A stretch of 64,000 nt of DNA from Tessaracoccus sp. MC1679 (GCF_014164775.1 NZ_JACJGB010000012.1:16846-80845), one strand, 5' to 3'; shown: positions 18,036 to 26,190, counted from the first letter of the stretch. The notes: a model not told the origin generated them from the letters alone. Numbers and translations are program-made.

Positions 18036-18202
18036 CGCTGCGCCCCCAAGGCGGCCTTCAGCTCCTCCGGCGGAACATCCAGCAACTGACGGCGGGCATC
18101 CAGAGCGTGCTGCAGCTGCTGGGTCCAGAACACCAACTGGTCGCAGGCCTCCGCCTCGCCCTTCGCAGCAACGATCAGCTGCTGCGTCTCCTCATCCGAC
18201 AT
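18032..18202 (-). CDS. Small first gene of the transfer operon
   Basis: A 56-residue acidic helical protein beginning MSDEETQQLIVAAKGEAEAC and ending in GAQR. The ATG at 18202 is preceded by AGGGG, and the stop overlaps the next gene (ATGA). Composition suggests a two-helix hairpin or coiled coil. Function unknown. A decayed copy of its first codons and leader sits at 23.24-23.37 kb, which supports it being a real conserved gene of this element family. Confidence 0.6.
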   Translation of the reverse strand: MSDEETQQLIVAAKGEAEACDQLVFWTQQLQHALDARRQLLDVPPEELKAALGAQR

Positions 18203-18586
18203 CTCCGTGGCCCCTTTCGCTGTCCTCGTGCTGTCCTGCCCCCTATGAACCCGGTCCAATCCCGGCCAGCGCGTAAACAAGTTCCAGCGACTCCACGCAG
18301 ACAGGGAGCCCCTACGTGCCGGGCAGGAGGGAAGCCGGCTACCAGCGGCTGCTTGACCGTGGGAGGTGCAGGCAGGATTCCTGCTGAAGGGCCGGCGGGG
18401 CGGGGCAAGCCAGCGACGTCGTGCGGGCCGGAGTGTTCAGAGCGCAGCAGCAATGCCCGGTGAGCCGGCGTCAGGCACCGACCCGGAGTGGGCACTCCAT
18501 CACGAACGCCCTAGGAACAATCTGGTGACCCTGGCGTCATGCCGCCGGCAGCAGTGGAGGAAGAGGCCGCCCGTGATCGAAGCCTC
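18203..18586. promoter_or_regulatory. Leader and promoter region of the transfer operon
   Basis: A 384-base gap with no convincing gene. It must carry the promoter of the 11-kb transfer operon that starts at 18202. The first 75 bases (18203-18276), together with the start of the first gene, are repeated in degenerate form at 23.24-23.37 kb, so this part was copied as a unit. I see no clear sigma-type hexamers or terminator. Confidence 0.4.
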
Positions 18587-19237
18587 TCAGCACGGAGCCA
18601 ATTCGGTCTCGGACAGCGCCGCCCGCCAACTCCCGTCGGGCATCTGCTCCATGAGGACCATGACCTTCATCGTCTGATCGGGCTGGATGACGCTCTCGCC
18701 GGGCTGGCCGGTGTCGATGTCGACGGTCTGCAAGTGTGTTGGGTCGAAACAGAAGTTGATTTCCGAGGTGGTGACTCCATCGGTGTCGGTGGTCGGCTCA
18801 GCGATCACCGCGTCACGGAAGATCACATACCCCTTGCGGATCAGGTTGTTGTTCCGAAGCCGAACGATTCCAGCGACCGAATCGGTGGCTTCCTGACCCG
18901 TGCTGACGAGCTGGATCTCCGTCAGATCGGTCAGGTCGGGATTCCGGGTGAACTTGTCCATGGTGATCTCGTGGGTTTCCCAGGCGGCGCGGATCTTGGC
19001 CTGCACCGCAGACTCTCCGGCTGGCCGGTCGGGGAACCACTCTTGGCTCCCGGAGGGTTCGGCATTCGGGGATGGGCTCGGCGTCGTGGAGGGTGAGGCC
19101 GGCGCAGCGCTGGTTGTCACCATCGTCGGGGACGTGGACGGGCTGCCGGCAGATTGAGTGCCCGGCGAACAGCCGGCGAGGACCGCGCACGTGGCGGTCA
19201 TGGCTACGGCTACTACCGCTGCACGTCGTGGGTTCAT
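18587..19237 (-). CDS. Lipoprotein
   Basis: A 216-residue exported lipoprotein. The signal peptide ends in the lipobox VLAGC near residues 19-23. A Ser/Thr/Pro linker (to about residue 65) leads to a globular domain with an NTF2-like look (DGSWRAALSETELAPC at the end). It resembles in layout the other lipoproteins at 9.8 and 33.9 kb, which suggests related building blocks of the transfer and pilus systems. It lies just upstream of the transfer operon and may be an outer accessory of the channel. Confidence 0.72.
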   Translation of the reverse strand: MNPRRAAVVAVAMTATCAVLAGCSPGTQSAGSPSTSPTMVTTSAAPASPSTTPSPSPNAEPSGSQEWFPDRPAGESAVQAKIRAAWETHEITMDKFTRNPDLTDLTEIQLVSTGQEATDSVAGIVRLRNNNLIRKGYVIFRDAVIAEPTTDTDGVTTSEINFCFDPTHLQTVDIDTGQPGESVIQPDQTMKVMVLMEQMPDGSWRAALSETELAPC

Positions 19238-19362
19238 GGTCTAGATCATCTCCAACAGATCGATCACCGACTCGCCTCACCCGATTCGAGCGGCGACCAG
19301 TGTCGGTGGAACTCAGGGTCGGTGTGCAGTCCTCGATGTGCGCGGGCAGACCGTCGAATGGG

Positions 19363-20139
19363 TCAGGCGGCGGTGCTGCGGGCTGCTTCGCGGAGGACCG
19401 TCAACGCTTTCCTGGCGCGGTACTGCAGCTGGTCGACGGTTTGTCCGGGCTGGACCAGCTGCACACACGCCGAGCGGGCGGTGATACCCGCGCTGGACCG
19501 CGACGTGATCCCGTCCTCGTGGGCTGTGACCGCCAGCGCGACCAGCAGATCCATATCCTCCCTGCTGAGCCCCGCCTCGGTCACCGCCCACCAGTACAGG
19601 TCGGTGGTGTGCAGTGGCCTCATGTAGGCCCCGCGATGATTGAGGCGCTCCACCGCTTCGAAGTCCAGCGTGGCCCGATCCCGCCAGATCCGCTCCGCGG
19701 TCTCTCCCCAGCCGAAGTCGCGGTCGATCGCCCGACCGACGCGGCGGGCGACCCCCTGCGGGATCCAGCCCTTCATCGGATCGTCCCACGGATACTGCGC
19801 CACCTCGGTCCACAGATAGCCAGCCGCCACATCCTCCAGATGCCTCACGTCAGGGGTCATGGAGGCCCGCCGCATAACGGTCGCCTCACATGCGGGCAGC
19901 ACCAGGAACACCAGCACCGCTGTCGCGGCGGTCCGTGACTCCTCCACCAACGTCAGCCGGCCCAACGCGAGGAACATCTCCCGGTCCTCCTGCCAGTCGA
20001 CATCATCCATCCGCCACTGCGCGACCTCCCGGTGCGAGGCGAACCGGGTCAGCAGGGGCTCGTCCCTGGTCCAATGCGGCCAGGTGTCGTCGGCGGCCTG
20101 AAGTAGAGGGTCGAGATGGAGGGCGGCGCGCACGCTCAT
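19363..20139 (-). CDS. Putative sigma-70-like regulator
   Basis: A 258-residue protein, start at the ATG at 20139 behind AAAGGA. No exact family is recognised. The segment EDVAAGYLWTEVAQYPWDD (about residue 100) has the spacing of sigma region 2. The end (LQYRARKALTVLREAAR) is like the last helix of sigma region 4. I read it as a divergent sigma-like or regulatory protein, low certainty. A decayed copy of its C-terminal end lies at 23.4-23.5 kb beside a copy of the transfer leader. That places it in the same ancestral block and suggests a role in controlling transfer genes. Confidence 0.5.
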   Translation of the reverse strand: MSVRAALHLDPLLQAADDTWPHWTRDEPLLTRFASHREVAQWRMDDVDWQEDREMFLALGRLTLVEESRTAATAVLVFLVLPACEATVMRRASMTPDVRHLEDVAAGYLWTEVAQYPWDDPMKGWIPQGVARRVGRAIDRDFGWGETAERIWRDRATLDFEAVERLNHRGAYMRPLHTTDLYWWAVTEAGLSREDMDLLVALAVTAHEDGITSRSSAGITARSACVQLVQPGQTVDQLQYRARKALTVLREAARSTAA

Positions 20140-20452
20140 CGCAGGGGTCCTTTCGCGGTTGGTTCGCGATGAACCTCCCGCGGGCACCTCTCCCGTTCCC
20201 TACCCCCACACCCCGCCCCACGAGGGGTACGCGACCCCGATTCGGCGTCTGACTACGGGCGATGAACCTACCCCCGAAACTTCACCAGGCCGCTGGACAG
20301 CCACGCTCCAAGGCATGGAGCTATGGGGTGGGGTCAGGCGCTCTGCGGGTCTCTAGCCGCGCCGACGTTCACTGTCCCGGGGCTCCGGGGGCGTTGTGAT
20401 CGTTTCACCCACCGCGGTGGACAGCGCTGTGCACAACGCCGGGTGCGGTCCC
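20140..20452. other. Gap without recognised gene
   Basis: A 313-base noncoding stretch between the sigma-like gene and the MucR-like gene. It presumably holds the promoter of the former. It contains short C-rich runs but no repeat, hairpin or hexamer pair that I can defend. Confidence 0.4.
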
Positions 20453-21109
20453 TCAGTTCTGGGTTCCCCAGTCGGGGCGGGGATGGTTGCGCGCCATCCA
20501 TTTCTGGCTTCGGCCCAGGACGGCGGCGATCTCCGCCGACGTGACCCGGCTCCGCTGCAGCGACGCGATCAACGACGGTGTTTCCTCGGGTGCCGCCCGC
20601 AGCAGGTCGTCGCGTTCCTCCCCGGTCAGGCGCCGCCACCGCGCCTTGACTGGTCTCGGCTCCGCCAGAGCCGTCTGGCGGTTCTCTAGCTCGGTTAGGC
20701 GGGTGGCGCGGCAGTCGTCGCACAGCTTCCCCGGCACCGTCAGGATCGTGCCGCACCGCCCACACGGATGCGGGCGCCGCCGCGGCCGCCCCGCCGACAC
20801 GACCGCCAACGACTCCTCATCAGCGATCCCGTGCCGATCCCGATACACCCGGACCGTGAGCTCATGGGAACGGGCCAGATGGATACCGAGACTGGCGAAC
20901 CGCTGCCCACACTCATGACACAAGACCCCCTCGGCGGTGCGATCCACCCTCCCCCACACGCCACGGCCACTCGGATCCCCAACCCTCAGATCGGCCGCGG
21001 TGGGCAGCCCCAAACCCCGCTTGACCCTCCTCGCATGGAAAACACACAGCGGACCAGCCGTCAGCGTCATGCACCCGAACGCCCCACACCGAGACACGCC
21101 CACGGTCAC
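20453..21109 (-). CDS. MucR/Ros-like zinc-finger regulator
   Basis: A 218-residue DNA-binding protein. Residues about 61-96 have the Ros/MucR pattern: LCHECGQRFASLGIHLARSH with Cys-x2-Cys and His-x3-4-His, followed by VYRDRHGI. A second Cys pair group (CGRCG...CDDC, about residues 115-135) looks like a zinc ribbon, and an N-terminal Cys/His group (CGAFGC...C..H) may be a third site. The C-terminus (TSAEIAAVLGRSQKWMARN) looks like a helix-turn-helix. The MucR core is best known from alphaproteobacteria but occurs in actinobacterial mobile elements. It overlaps the AbiEii gene by 4 bases, so it may be part of that operon. Confidence 0.75.
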   Translation of the reverse strand: MTVGVSRCGAFGCMTLTAGPLCVFHARRVKRGLGLPTAADLRVGDPSGRGVWGRVDRTAEGVLCHECGQRFASLGIHLARSHELTVRVYRDRHGIADEESLAVVSAGRPRRRPHPCGRCGTILTVPGKLCDDCRATRLTELENRQTALAEPRPVKARWRRLTGEERDDLLRAAPEETPSLIASLQRSRVTSAEIAAVLGRSQKWMARNHPRPDWGTQN

Positions 21110-21969
21110 AGATCCTCCCGGGTGCTCGGAGGGCCGAAGATCGGGTCGAGGACAGCGGCCACCCTGGCGATCTGGTCGTCAAGGAGTGCGTCCGTGACGG
21201 CCTCGAGTCGTTCCTTGCGGCGCCACGCGGCCCACTTGGCCTGGGCAACCTGCCCGTAGCCCGCCAGCACGCGGCTGACCGGTTGGAGGAGCACACCCCG
21301 GTGGGCAGCCACCGCCGCCGCGGCGAGACGCAGATCGTCGCGGTTGATCCCCTGAACGGCCAGCTGGACGATGTCGACGTAGTCGCGCCAGCGGGTGCTC
21401 GTGATCCCGCGCTCCAGGATCGTCACCCCCTTCTCCGCGATGCTGGTCTCAGCGGCATAGCCGAGCACCTCGATCGGATCACCGTCGACACGCTCGATAC
21501 GCACCATCCGCGGTGGCGGGACGATCGGATCCCCGGTGGAGACATCCCAGGCCGCGACACCTCGCCACACCCCGATCCCGGCCCCGACCCGCACCCGGAA
21601 CCCGGGATAGTCAGCCTCCTCGCGGATCTCAGCCACCTCGATGCTGCCCACGTCGAAGACAACCCCATCGTCGAGCTCCATCGCGGCCAGGTCCCGCACC
21701 ACCTCGACCAGATGTGCCGGCGTCACATCCGCAGAGATCGCGTTCACATCGACATCCTTGGTGGCTCGCCGCCACCCGTACGAGGCCAGCAGGATCCCTC
21801 CCTTGATCACAAAAGCATCACCATGGCGGCTACGAGTCAGCCGGTCGAGGAACGACTCCAAAACATGCCGGGTCAGATACTCCTGAGTCGGCGCCGGGCT
21901 CCCGGTCTTCGACGCCGTCGACCGCGCCGCCGCCTGCAAACGGCGGAACACCTCCTCCCCCGTGCTCAC
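21106..21969 (-). CDS. abiEii: AbiEii/AbiGii-type nucleotidyltransferase toxin
   Basis: A 287-residue toxin of the type IV AbiE system. The nucleotidyltransferase core is visible as FVIKGGILLASYGW followed by RATKDVDV, the G-G and D-x-D type motifs that bind nucleotide and metal. A later Lys (SIAEKGVTILERG) and RDYVDIVQLA fit the family's third and fourth motifs. AbiEii enzymes modify tRNA ends to stop growth during phage attack. Its start overlaps the end of the antitoxin gene by 4 bases. Confidence 0.88.
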   Translation of the reverse strand: MSTGEEVFRRLQAAARSTASKTGSPAPTQEYLTRHVLESFLDRLTRSRHGDAFVIKGGILLASYGWRRATKDVDVNAISADVTPAHLVEVVRDLAAMELDDGVVFDVGSIEVAEIREEADYPGFRVRVGAGIGVWRGVAAWDVSTGDPIVPPPRMVRIERVDGDPIEVLGYAAETSIAEKGVTILERGITSTRWRDYVDIVQLAVQGINRDDLRLAAAAVAAHRGVLLQPVSRVLAGYGQVAQAKWAAWRRKERLEAVTDALLDDQIARVAAVLDPIFGPPSTREDL

Positions 21970-22532
21970 GTCAACGCCTCCAACGCCGCCAACGTCGGCG
22001 CCTTAGCACGGGGCAACACGAGGGCCAGCTCAACCAGGCGGGCCGGTTTACCGCCCCGCCGCAGCCACTCCTTCAACGCATCCCGTGCCAACTCGTAGCC
22101 CACCTCCCCGCGGAGCCGGAACGCGTCAACGATCGACCGCTCCGCCGAGTACAACCCGATCCGCAGATCCGACCCCGGAATGAGCACCTCCACACGTCCC
22201 ACACCGAACGTGTCACGGTCAAAGGAATGCCACACGATCGAACCGCCGCCGGCAGGGATCCTCGACCCACGAGGGATCGCCACATCCAACCCAGCCGGAA
22301 TCTCGTCAGTGAGTTCATGATGGGCCAGCGCCGAGGCAAGACAGACCGTCGCATCCCGACGCCGCCTCGCGGCCTCAACCAGATCCCAGTCCACGCCCGC
22401 GTCATCAACCGGCACGTAGATCCCCCGAGCGATCCGCTCGTACCGACCATCCCGGGCAGCCCGATACAACCCACTCCGAGACAGACCCACCTGGTGCGCC
22501 GTAGCCGGTGTCAACGTCCCCACCCCACCCAC
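21966..22532 (-). CDS. abiEi: AbiEi-type antitoxin
   Basis: A 188-residue antitoxin. The N-terminal winged helix (HQVGLSRSGLYRAARDGRYE, then RIARGIYVPV) is the DNA-binding domain that represses the operon. The C-terminal domain (GLYSAERSIVDAFRLRGEVG) is the part that counteracts the toxin. The frame opens with GTG at 22532 close to AAAGGGGG; an inner GTG is possible. The half-sites at 22734-22779 are candidate operators. Confidence 0.85.
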   Translation of the reverse strand: MGGVGTLTPATAHQVGLSRSGLYRAARDGRYERIARGIYVPVDDAGVDWDLVEAARRRRDATVCLASALAHHELTDEIPAGLDVAIPRGSRIPAGGGSIVWHSFDRDTFGVGRVEVLIPGSDLRIGLYSAERSIVDAFRLRGEVGYELARDALKEWLRRGGKPARLVELALVLPRAKAPTLAALEALT

Positions 22533-22733
22533 CCCCTTTGAAATGATCCGTAGACAGCTAATGCTACCTGATGACGGATCAGCTCAAGGGTTGGCTGTGC
22601 AGAACAGGACCCCGTGCCCTCGTCAGAGCGGGAGTAATCCCCGGCGCATACCTCCTGGACGAGTTGGGGCCCTTCCGAGCCCGCCTACAGATCCTCTGAG
22701 CCGAGCTTGCCTGATCCGTCATGGAGCCGACCG

Positions 22734-22779
22734 CTATATAGGGGTCCATACTGCGCCCTATATAGGCGCTACATAGGGG
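22734..22779. repeat. Three CTATATAGGG half-sites upstream of abiE
   Basis: ctataTAGGG at 22734-22743 is followed by its perfect inverted copy at 22756-22765 (12-base spacer), then by a direct copy with one change, ctacataggg, at 22769-22778. The gap 22533-22896 holds no gene I accept. AbiEi proteins bind inverted repeats before their operon, so these may be operators, though they lie about 200 bases upstream of the start. They could also be promoter elements for the minus-strand operon. Confidence 0.5.
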
Positions 22780-22896
22780 CAGCCAGGCTTGCACACACCA
22801 GCAGCCTGCGGCGGTCACCATCCACCCCACCCCCGAGCGCAAGCGACCCGCCACAGCGCACCGCGCCGACCGCCCAGTGCCCCGCGGAGGGCAGAG

Positions 22897-23157
22897 TCAG
22901 TTCGTCAACGGCTTCGACGGCCGGCGCTTCTCGTCAGCGAGTCCGCAGACCCTGGGGCGAGCTAGCAGGAGACCGGGATTCTGGGCGGAGAGGACATGTA
23001 GAAGCTCCGTCAGCAGGGTCTCGACGAGCTTGTCGACGTACTCGGGTGGATAGCTGACGACCGGATCGTCCACCACGCCGACGTCCTCACCCTCAAAGGC
23101 GCCAGCTACCGACTCCGCAACCGAGGCGTCGACCCTCCCCAGCATCCGCACCACCAC
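22897..23157 (-). CDS. Small hypothetical protein
   Basis: An 86-residue protein opening with GTG behind a GGGGGT stretch. It has an acidic N-terminal half and a helix (YVDKLVETLLTELLHVLSA), then a basic end. I do not recognise it. Composition is protein-like, but the region around it is decayed, so it may be a fragment of a larger ancestral gene. Confidence 0.4.
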   Translation of the reverse strand: MVVRMLGRVDASVAESVAGAFEGEDVGVVDDPVVSYPPEYVDKLVETLLTELLHVLSAQNPGLLLARPRVCGLADEKRRPSKPLTN

Positions 23158-23236
23158 CGAAACCCCCAGCTAAACTACCCACACCCGTCCAGTTTTCGCC
23201 CGTCGAAACCGACCAGTTTCGGGCGTCGTCCACACA

Positions 23237-23368
23237 CAGGCCTCCGCCTCTCCGCGGTCACGATCAGCTGCTGCGTCTCCTCATCCAACATGCCACGGTC
23301 ACCCCTTCTCTCTTGCCTTTGCTGGTCCTGCCCTCTTAGAACCCGGACCAGCATCAGCCAGCGCGTAA
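23237..23368 (-). repeat. Degenerate copy of the transfer-operon leader
   Basis: This 132-base stretch is clearly similar to 18144-18276. Both contain, in the same order, the caggcctccgcctc segment, gatcagctgctgcgtctcctcatcc (the EETQQLI codons), the ribosome site, ctgtcctgcccc-like sequence and ccagcgcgtaa. The reading frame in this copy starts MLDEETQQLIV but runs into unrelated sequence after about 15 codons. It is a relic of a second transfer-region start. Confidence 0.8.
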
Positions 23369-23376
23369 CCGACGGC

Positions 23377-23601
23377 CTAGGACTTTCCTCGTGGTTCGGA
23401 GCTGCGGCCACGGCCTACGCGGGGGTAGCTGTGTGGGCTGTGCGGTTGGGCGGCTTCGGTGCGGGTGGCTGCCTCGTGGAGCACCCGGAGTGCGCGACTG
23501 ACCCGGTACTGCACCGGTCGGCGGACTGGGCCGACCAGTGCAGATACACCGGGCTTAGTAGTCACACCGGCCTCGATTGGTGTCGGAGTGCTCCGGCACA
23601 A
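23377..23601 (-). pseudogene. Remnant of the sigma-like gene's C-terminus
   Basis: The minus-strand frame encodes VQYRVSRALRVLHEAATRTEAA, which matches the end of the protein at 19363-20139 (LQYRARKALTVLREAARSTAA). DNA similarity covers roughly 23440-23530. Only the last part of the gene is present, and the lipoprotein gene that normally follows is missing, so this relic joins directly to the degenerate leader at 23237-23368. It marks a deletion or recombination scar next to the cargo region. Confidence 0.65.
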
Positions 23602-23664
23602 TGGCTAGGTGTCCAGCCGAGCCCTTCCGAGCCTTCGCCCGATCACCGACGACCTCTCCGCTGA

Positions 23665-25068
23665 TTGGGCAGCGCCGTGTCCCCGCCGCCTGCGGCCGTT
23701 CTCGGTTTCCCTCCGGGGCTCCCGGAGTCGTTCCACGCTGACCTCGAGGAGGTCTCTCTCACTAGCGGCAGATCACAGATGAGCGTCTCCAAGGTCAGCC
23801 CTGCACAGCGTCAGGATGAGGACTACACGCTGCGGTGGCCCCCCACGCTCTTGAAGAGGGAGCTCTCCCGAGAACTCAACCATCGCACCGTCAAGGACTG
23901 GGGAGAACGCTGTGAGCTGCTGCTGGAGCAGGCCTTCGTGAGCCGGCGTGCTGTGGACGACTTCCGAGCTCATCAACCAGAGCCAGCCGATCCCTGGGGC
24001 CGGTCGATGGTTTCGGCCGCGCCACGACTGACTGATCAGCAGCGCTGGCTGCAGCAGCTACTCAGCAGGGTAGACACGTTGCCCACTATCACCACCACAG
24101 CAAGACCGTACTTCTCCCAACGCCATGCGGTCTCGACAAGGACGGCTGCGAGGTCTATCGAGTCAGCGGCAGGGCTGTTCGTGAGTCTGTTCAGCGAGCT
24201 TGAAGACCTTGGCTACTTTGAGGAGACGATGGGGAAGGATTGCCCAGACGATCCCACAGCCGTCGACCCCGCTGATGCAATCGCGCTGAAGCTGTCCCGC
24301 CCTGGTTTGTGGCCCATCGATCCGGAGCTATGCCGCAAGGACCCGACGCTGCTGTTCGATCTGATCGAGGTTCTTCACGATCTTGTGTCTGCCCCTCGTG
24401 CCAGGTGGATGCACCCCTTCGGAGGTTGTGGCTGGCATCACGGTGACTACTCGGGTTCACGAGGTCAGGAGGTCTACAGGTGGCGCGTCAACAGGCTCCT
24501 TGAAGACTCGGCAGCAGACCTCTACCTCGCTGAGGCTGGGGAGGATCGCGGCCGTCTCGTCCATGTCCTCGATCCCGCACGTCACGAACTGATCGAGAAG
24601 ATGACCGACCCAGCACGCGAACCTCGCGACGATGTCTTGCACGCCATCGCTCTCTACCGATCGCGAGGTGCCACAGTGCAGGACAAGACGTCCGCCAATC
24701 GGGCCCTTGCAGGTGTACTTGAGGAACGGCGGGCGCTGCTCAAAGACGTGCTGGTCACGAAGGATGAGTCCGCTCTGTTCGAGATCGCCAACAAGTTCTC
24801 CATCCGTCACAAGGATGCTCGCCAACGCTCTGACTACGACCCCGTGTTCCTGGACTGGATCTTCTGGTGGTACCTCGCCACAGTCGAGCTGACAACTCGA
24901 GTCCTCGACTCACGAGTGTCAGCAGCACGTGGCGCTACTGGCGTCGCTCAAGCTGCAAGGGTCGGCGACGACGCGCAGGGCGGGACGGGAGATCCACTCG
25001 TTACTCGCCCAAGAGGCCCGGCCCCGCACGGAGCCTGGCCATCTGTCGAGCAGAAGGAAACACCATGA
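23665..25068 (+). CDS. Hypothetical protein, possible abortive-infection type
   Basis: A 467-residue protein. The listed start is TTG at 23665; the ATG at 23779 (residue 39) is the likelier start. The middle is helical and charged. Near residues 370-410, FEIANKFSIRHKDARQRSD then WIFWWYLATVEL resembles the conserved end of some AbiJ/HEPN-like proteins, which is only an impression. The last 50 residues change to Gly/Pro/Arg-rich text, while the +1 frame (24929-25132) reads more like a helical protein end. A frameshift near 24920 is therefore possible. It stands at the left edge of the cargo region. Confidence 0.5.
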   Translation: MGSAVSPPPAAVLGFPPGLPESFHADLEEVSLTSGRSQMSVSKVSPAQRQDEDYTLRWPPTLLKRELSRELNHRTVKDWGERCELLLEQAFVSRRAVDDFRAHQPEPADPWGRSMVSAAPRLTDQQRWLQQLLSRVDTLPTITTTARPYFSQRHAVSTRTAARSIESAAGLFVSLFSELEDLGYFEETMGKDCPDDPTAVDPADAIALKLSRPGLWPIDPELCRKDPTLLFDLIEVLHDLVSAPRARWMHPFGGCGWHHGDYSGSRGQEVYRWRVNRLLEDSAADLYLAEAGEDRGRLVHVLDPARHELIEKMTDPAREPRDDVLHAIALYRSRGATVQDKTSANRALAGVLEERRALLKDVLVTKDESALFEIANKFSIRHKDARQRSDYDPVFLDWIFWWYLATVELTTRVLDSRVSAARGATGVAQAARVGDDAQGGTGDPLVTRPRGPAPHGAWPSVEQKETP

Positions 25069-25101
25069 CCGATCAGGGACTTCTGTCGAGATGCACTGCA
25101 G

Positions 25102-25162
25102 TTTGTACGACTTCCCGCGTACCAGTTTGTGAATCGGGGTGCTGGCCCGCGATTCGTACAAA
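25102..25162. repeat. Inverted repeat of 9 bp
   Basis: tttgtacga at 25102-25110 and its exact inverse tcgtacaaa at 25154-25162 are 43 bases apart. They lie between the gene ending at 25068 and the cadmium operon. They could be a bidirectional terminator-like hairpin or ends of a small decayed insertion. Confidence 0.35.
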
Positions 25163-25193
25163 GTAGGGCGGCCGCCCTCAGCGGCTGACGCCT

Positions 25194-25231
25194 GTGACCG
25201 AGTGTTCAGTGCGCGCTGTATAGTTCAGTCC
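25194..25231 (+). promoter_or_regulatory. Promoter of the cadmium-resistance operon, likely leaderless
   Basis: TATAGT at 25219-25224 is a good -10 element, with a weak -35 (TGTGAC) near 25193-25198. Transcription would start at or next to the ATG at 25232, leaving no room for a ribosome site, as in many actinobacterial leaderless genes. A repeated ttcagt (25205-25210 and 25224-25229) brackets the -10 and may be the sensor's operator. Confidence 0.45.
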
Positions 25232-25591
25232 ATGCTGACTATTGCTTCGCGTCTCGACGTGATGAACCGCCTGGGTCGTGCACTGGCCGACCCCACTCGA
25301 TCCCGGATCATCTTGACCCTGCTCGACCATCCCGCTTACCCGGCGGAACTGGCCCGAGATCTGGACCTGACACGCCCGAACGTGTCCAACCACCTGGCAT
25401 GCCTGCGCGATTGCGGGATCGTCGTCTCCGAGCCCGAGGGTCGTCGGACACGATATGAGATCGCCGATTCGCACCTGGCGCAGGCGCTGACGGCACTGGT
25501 CGATGCCACCCTGACAGTGGACGAAGACGCCCCGTGCATCGATCCCGCCTGCTCGCTTCCCGGATGCGACGCAGCTGGGGAGGGCGCATGA
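25232..25591 (+). CDS. cmtR: CmtR-like Cd(II)/Pb(II)-sensing ArsR-family repressor
   Basis: A 119-residue winged-helix repressor. The recognition region reads TRPNVSNHLACLRDCG, giving Cys57 and Cys61, and Cys102 follows in DAPCIDP. These are the three thiolate ligands, at the same numbers, described for Mycobacterium tuberculosis CmtR, whose sequence it closely resembles. Extra cysteines at 107 and 112 may add ligands. Binding of Cd or Pb should release DNA and turn on the transporter gene, whose start overlaps its stop (ATGA). It is probably autoregulated from the short promoter just upstream. Confidence 0.88.
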   Translation: MLTIASRLDVMNRLGRALADPTRSRIILTLLDHPAYPAELARDLDLTRPNVSNHLACLRDCGIVVSEPEGRRTRYEIADSHLAQALTALVDATLTVDEDAPCIDPACSLPGCDAAGEGA

Positions 25592-26190
25592 TCCTCACCT
25601 CGGTCTTGCAGGCGATGGGCCTGTTCGCAGCGACCAACATCGACGACATCATCGTGCTCTCCCTCTTCTTCGCGCGAGGGGCAGGCCAGCGCGGCACTAC
25701 CGCCCGCATTCTGGCCGGCCAGTACCTCGGATTCGCCGGCATCCTCGGTGCCGCGGTCCTGGTGACCATCGGTGCCGGAGCATTCCTGCCCTCGGCAGCC
25801 ATCCCGTACTTCGGTCTCATCCCTCTGGGCCTCGGCCTCTGGGCCGCATGGCAAGCCTGGCGCGGAGACGATGACGACGATGACGACGAGGCCAAGGTTG
25901 CCGGCAAGAAGGTCGGCGTGTGGACAGTCGCAGGCGTCACCCTTGCCAACGGCGGCGACAACATCGGCGTCTACACCCCTGTCTTCCTCAGCGTGGAACC
26001 TCTCGCAGTAGTCGCCTACTGCATCGTCTTCCTCGCGCTCGTCGCGGTCCTGGTGGCCCTGGCAAAGTTCGTCGCCACCCGCCCCCCGATCGCCGAAGTG
26101 CTCGAACGCTGGGAGCACATCCTCTTCCCCATCGTTCTCATCGGCCTCGGCATCGTGATCCTCGTCAGCGGCGGAGCCTTCGGACTCTGA
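25588..26190 (+). CDS. cadD: CadD-family cadmium resistance transporter
   Basis: A 200-residue membrane protein with about five to six helices. The start at 25588 (MILTSVLQAMG) overlaps the repressor stop; the longer frame from 25534 is not needed. Family marks are TNIDDIIVL in the first helix and LANGGDNIGVY in the middle, with acidic residues inside the membrane. A run of Asp/Glu (DDDDDDDEAK) lies in the cytoplasmic loop and may bind metal. It exports or sequesters Cd2+ as part of the CmtR-regulated pair. Confidence 0.88.
   Translation: MILTSVLQAMGLFAATNIDDIIVLSLFFARGAGQRGTTARILAGQYLGFAGILGAAVLVTIGAGAFLPSAAIPYFGLIPLGLGLWAAWQAWRGDDDDDDDEAKVAGKKVGVWTVAGVTLANGGDNIGVYTPVFLSVEPLAVVAYCIVFLALVAVLVALAKFVATRPPIAEVLERWEHILFPIVLIGLGIVILVSGGAFGL

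Noticed and set aside
22579..22854. 91-residue minus-strand frame over the CTATATAGG half-sites
   Set aside because: Composition poor, no ribosome site, and it spans the repeat cluster, which better explains the region.
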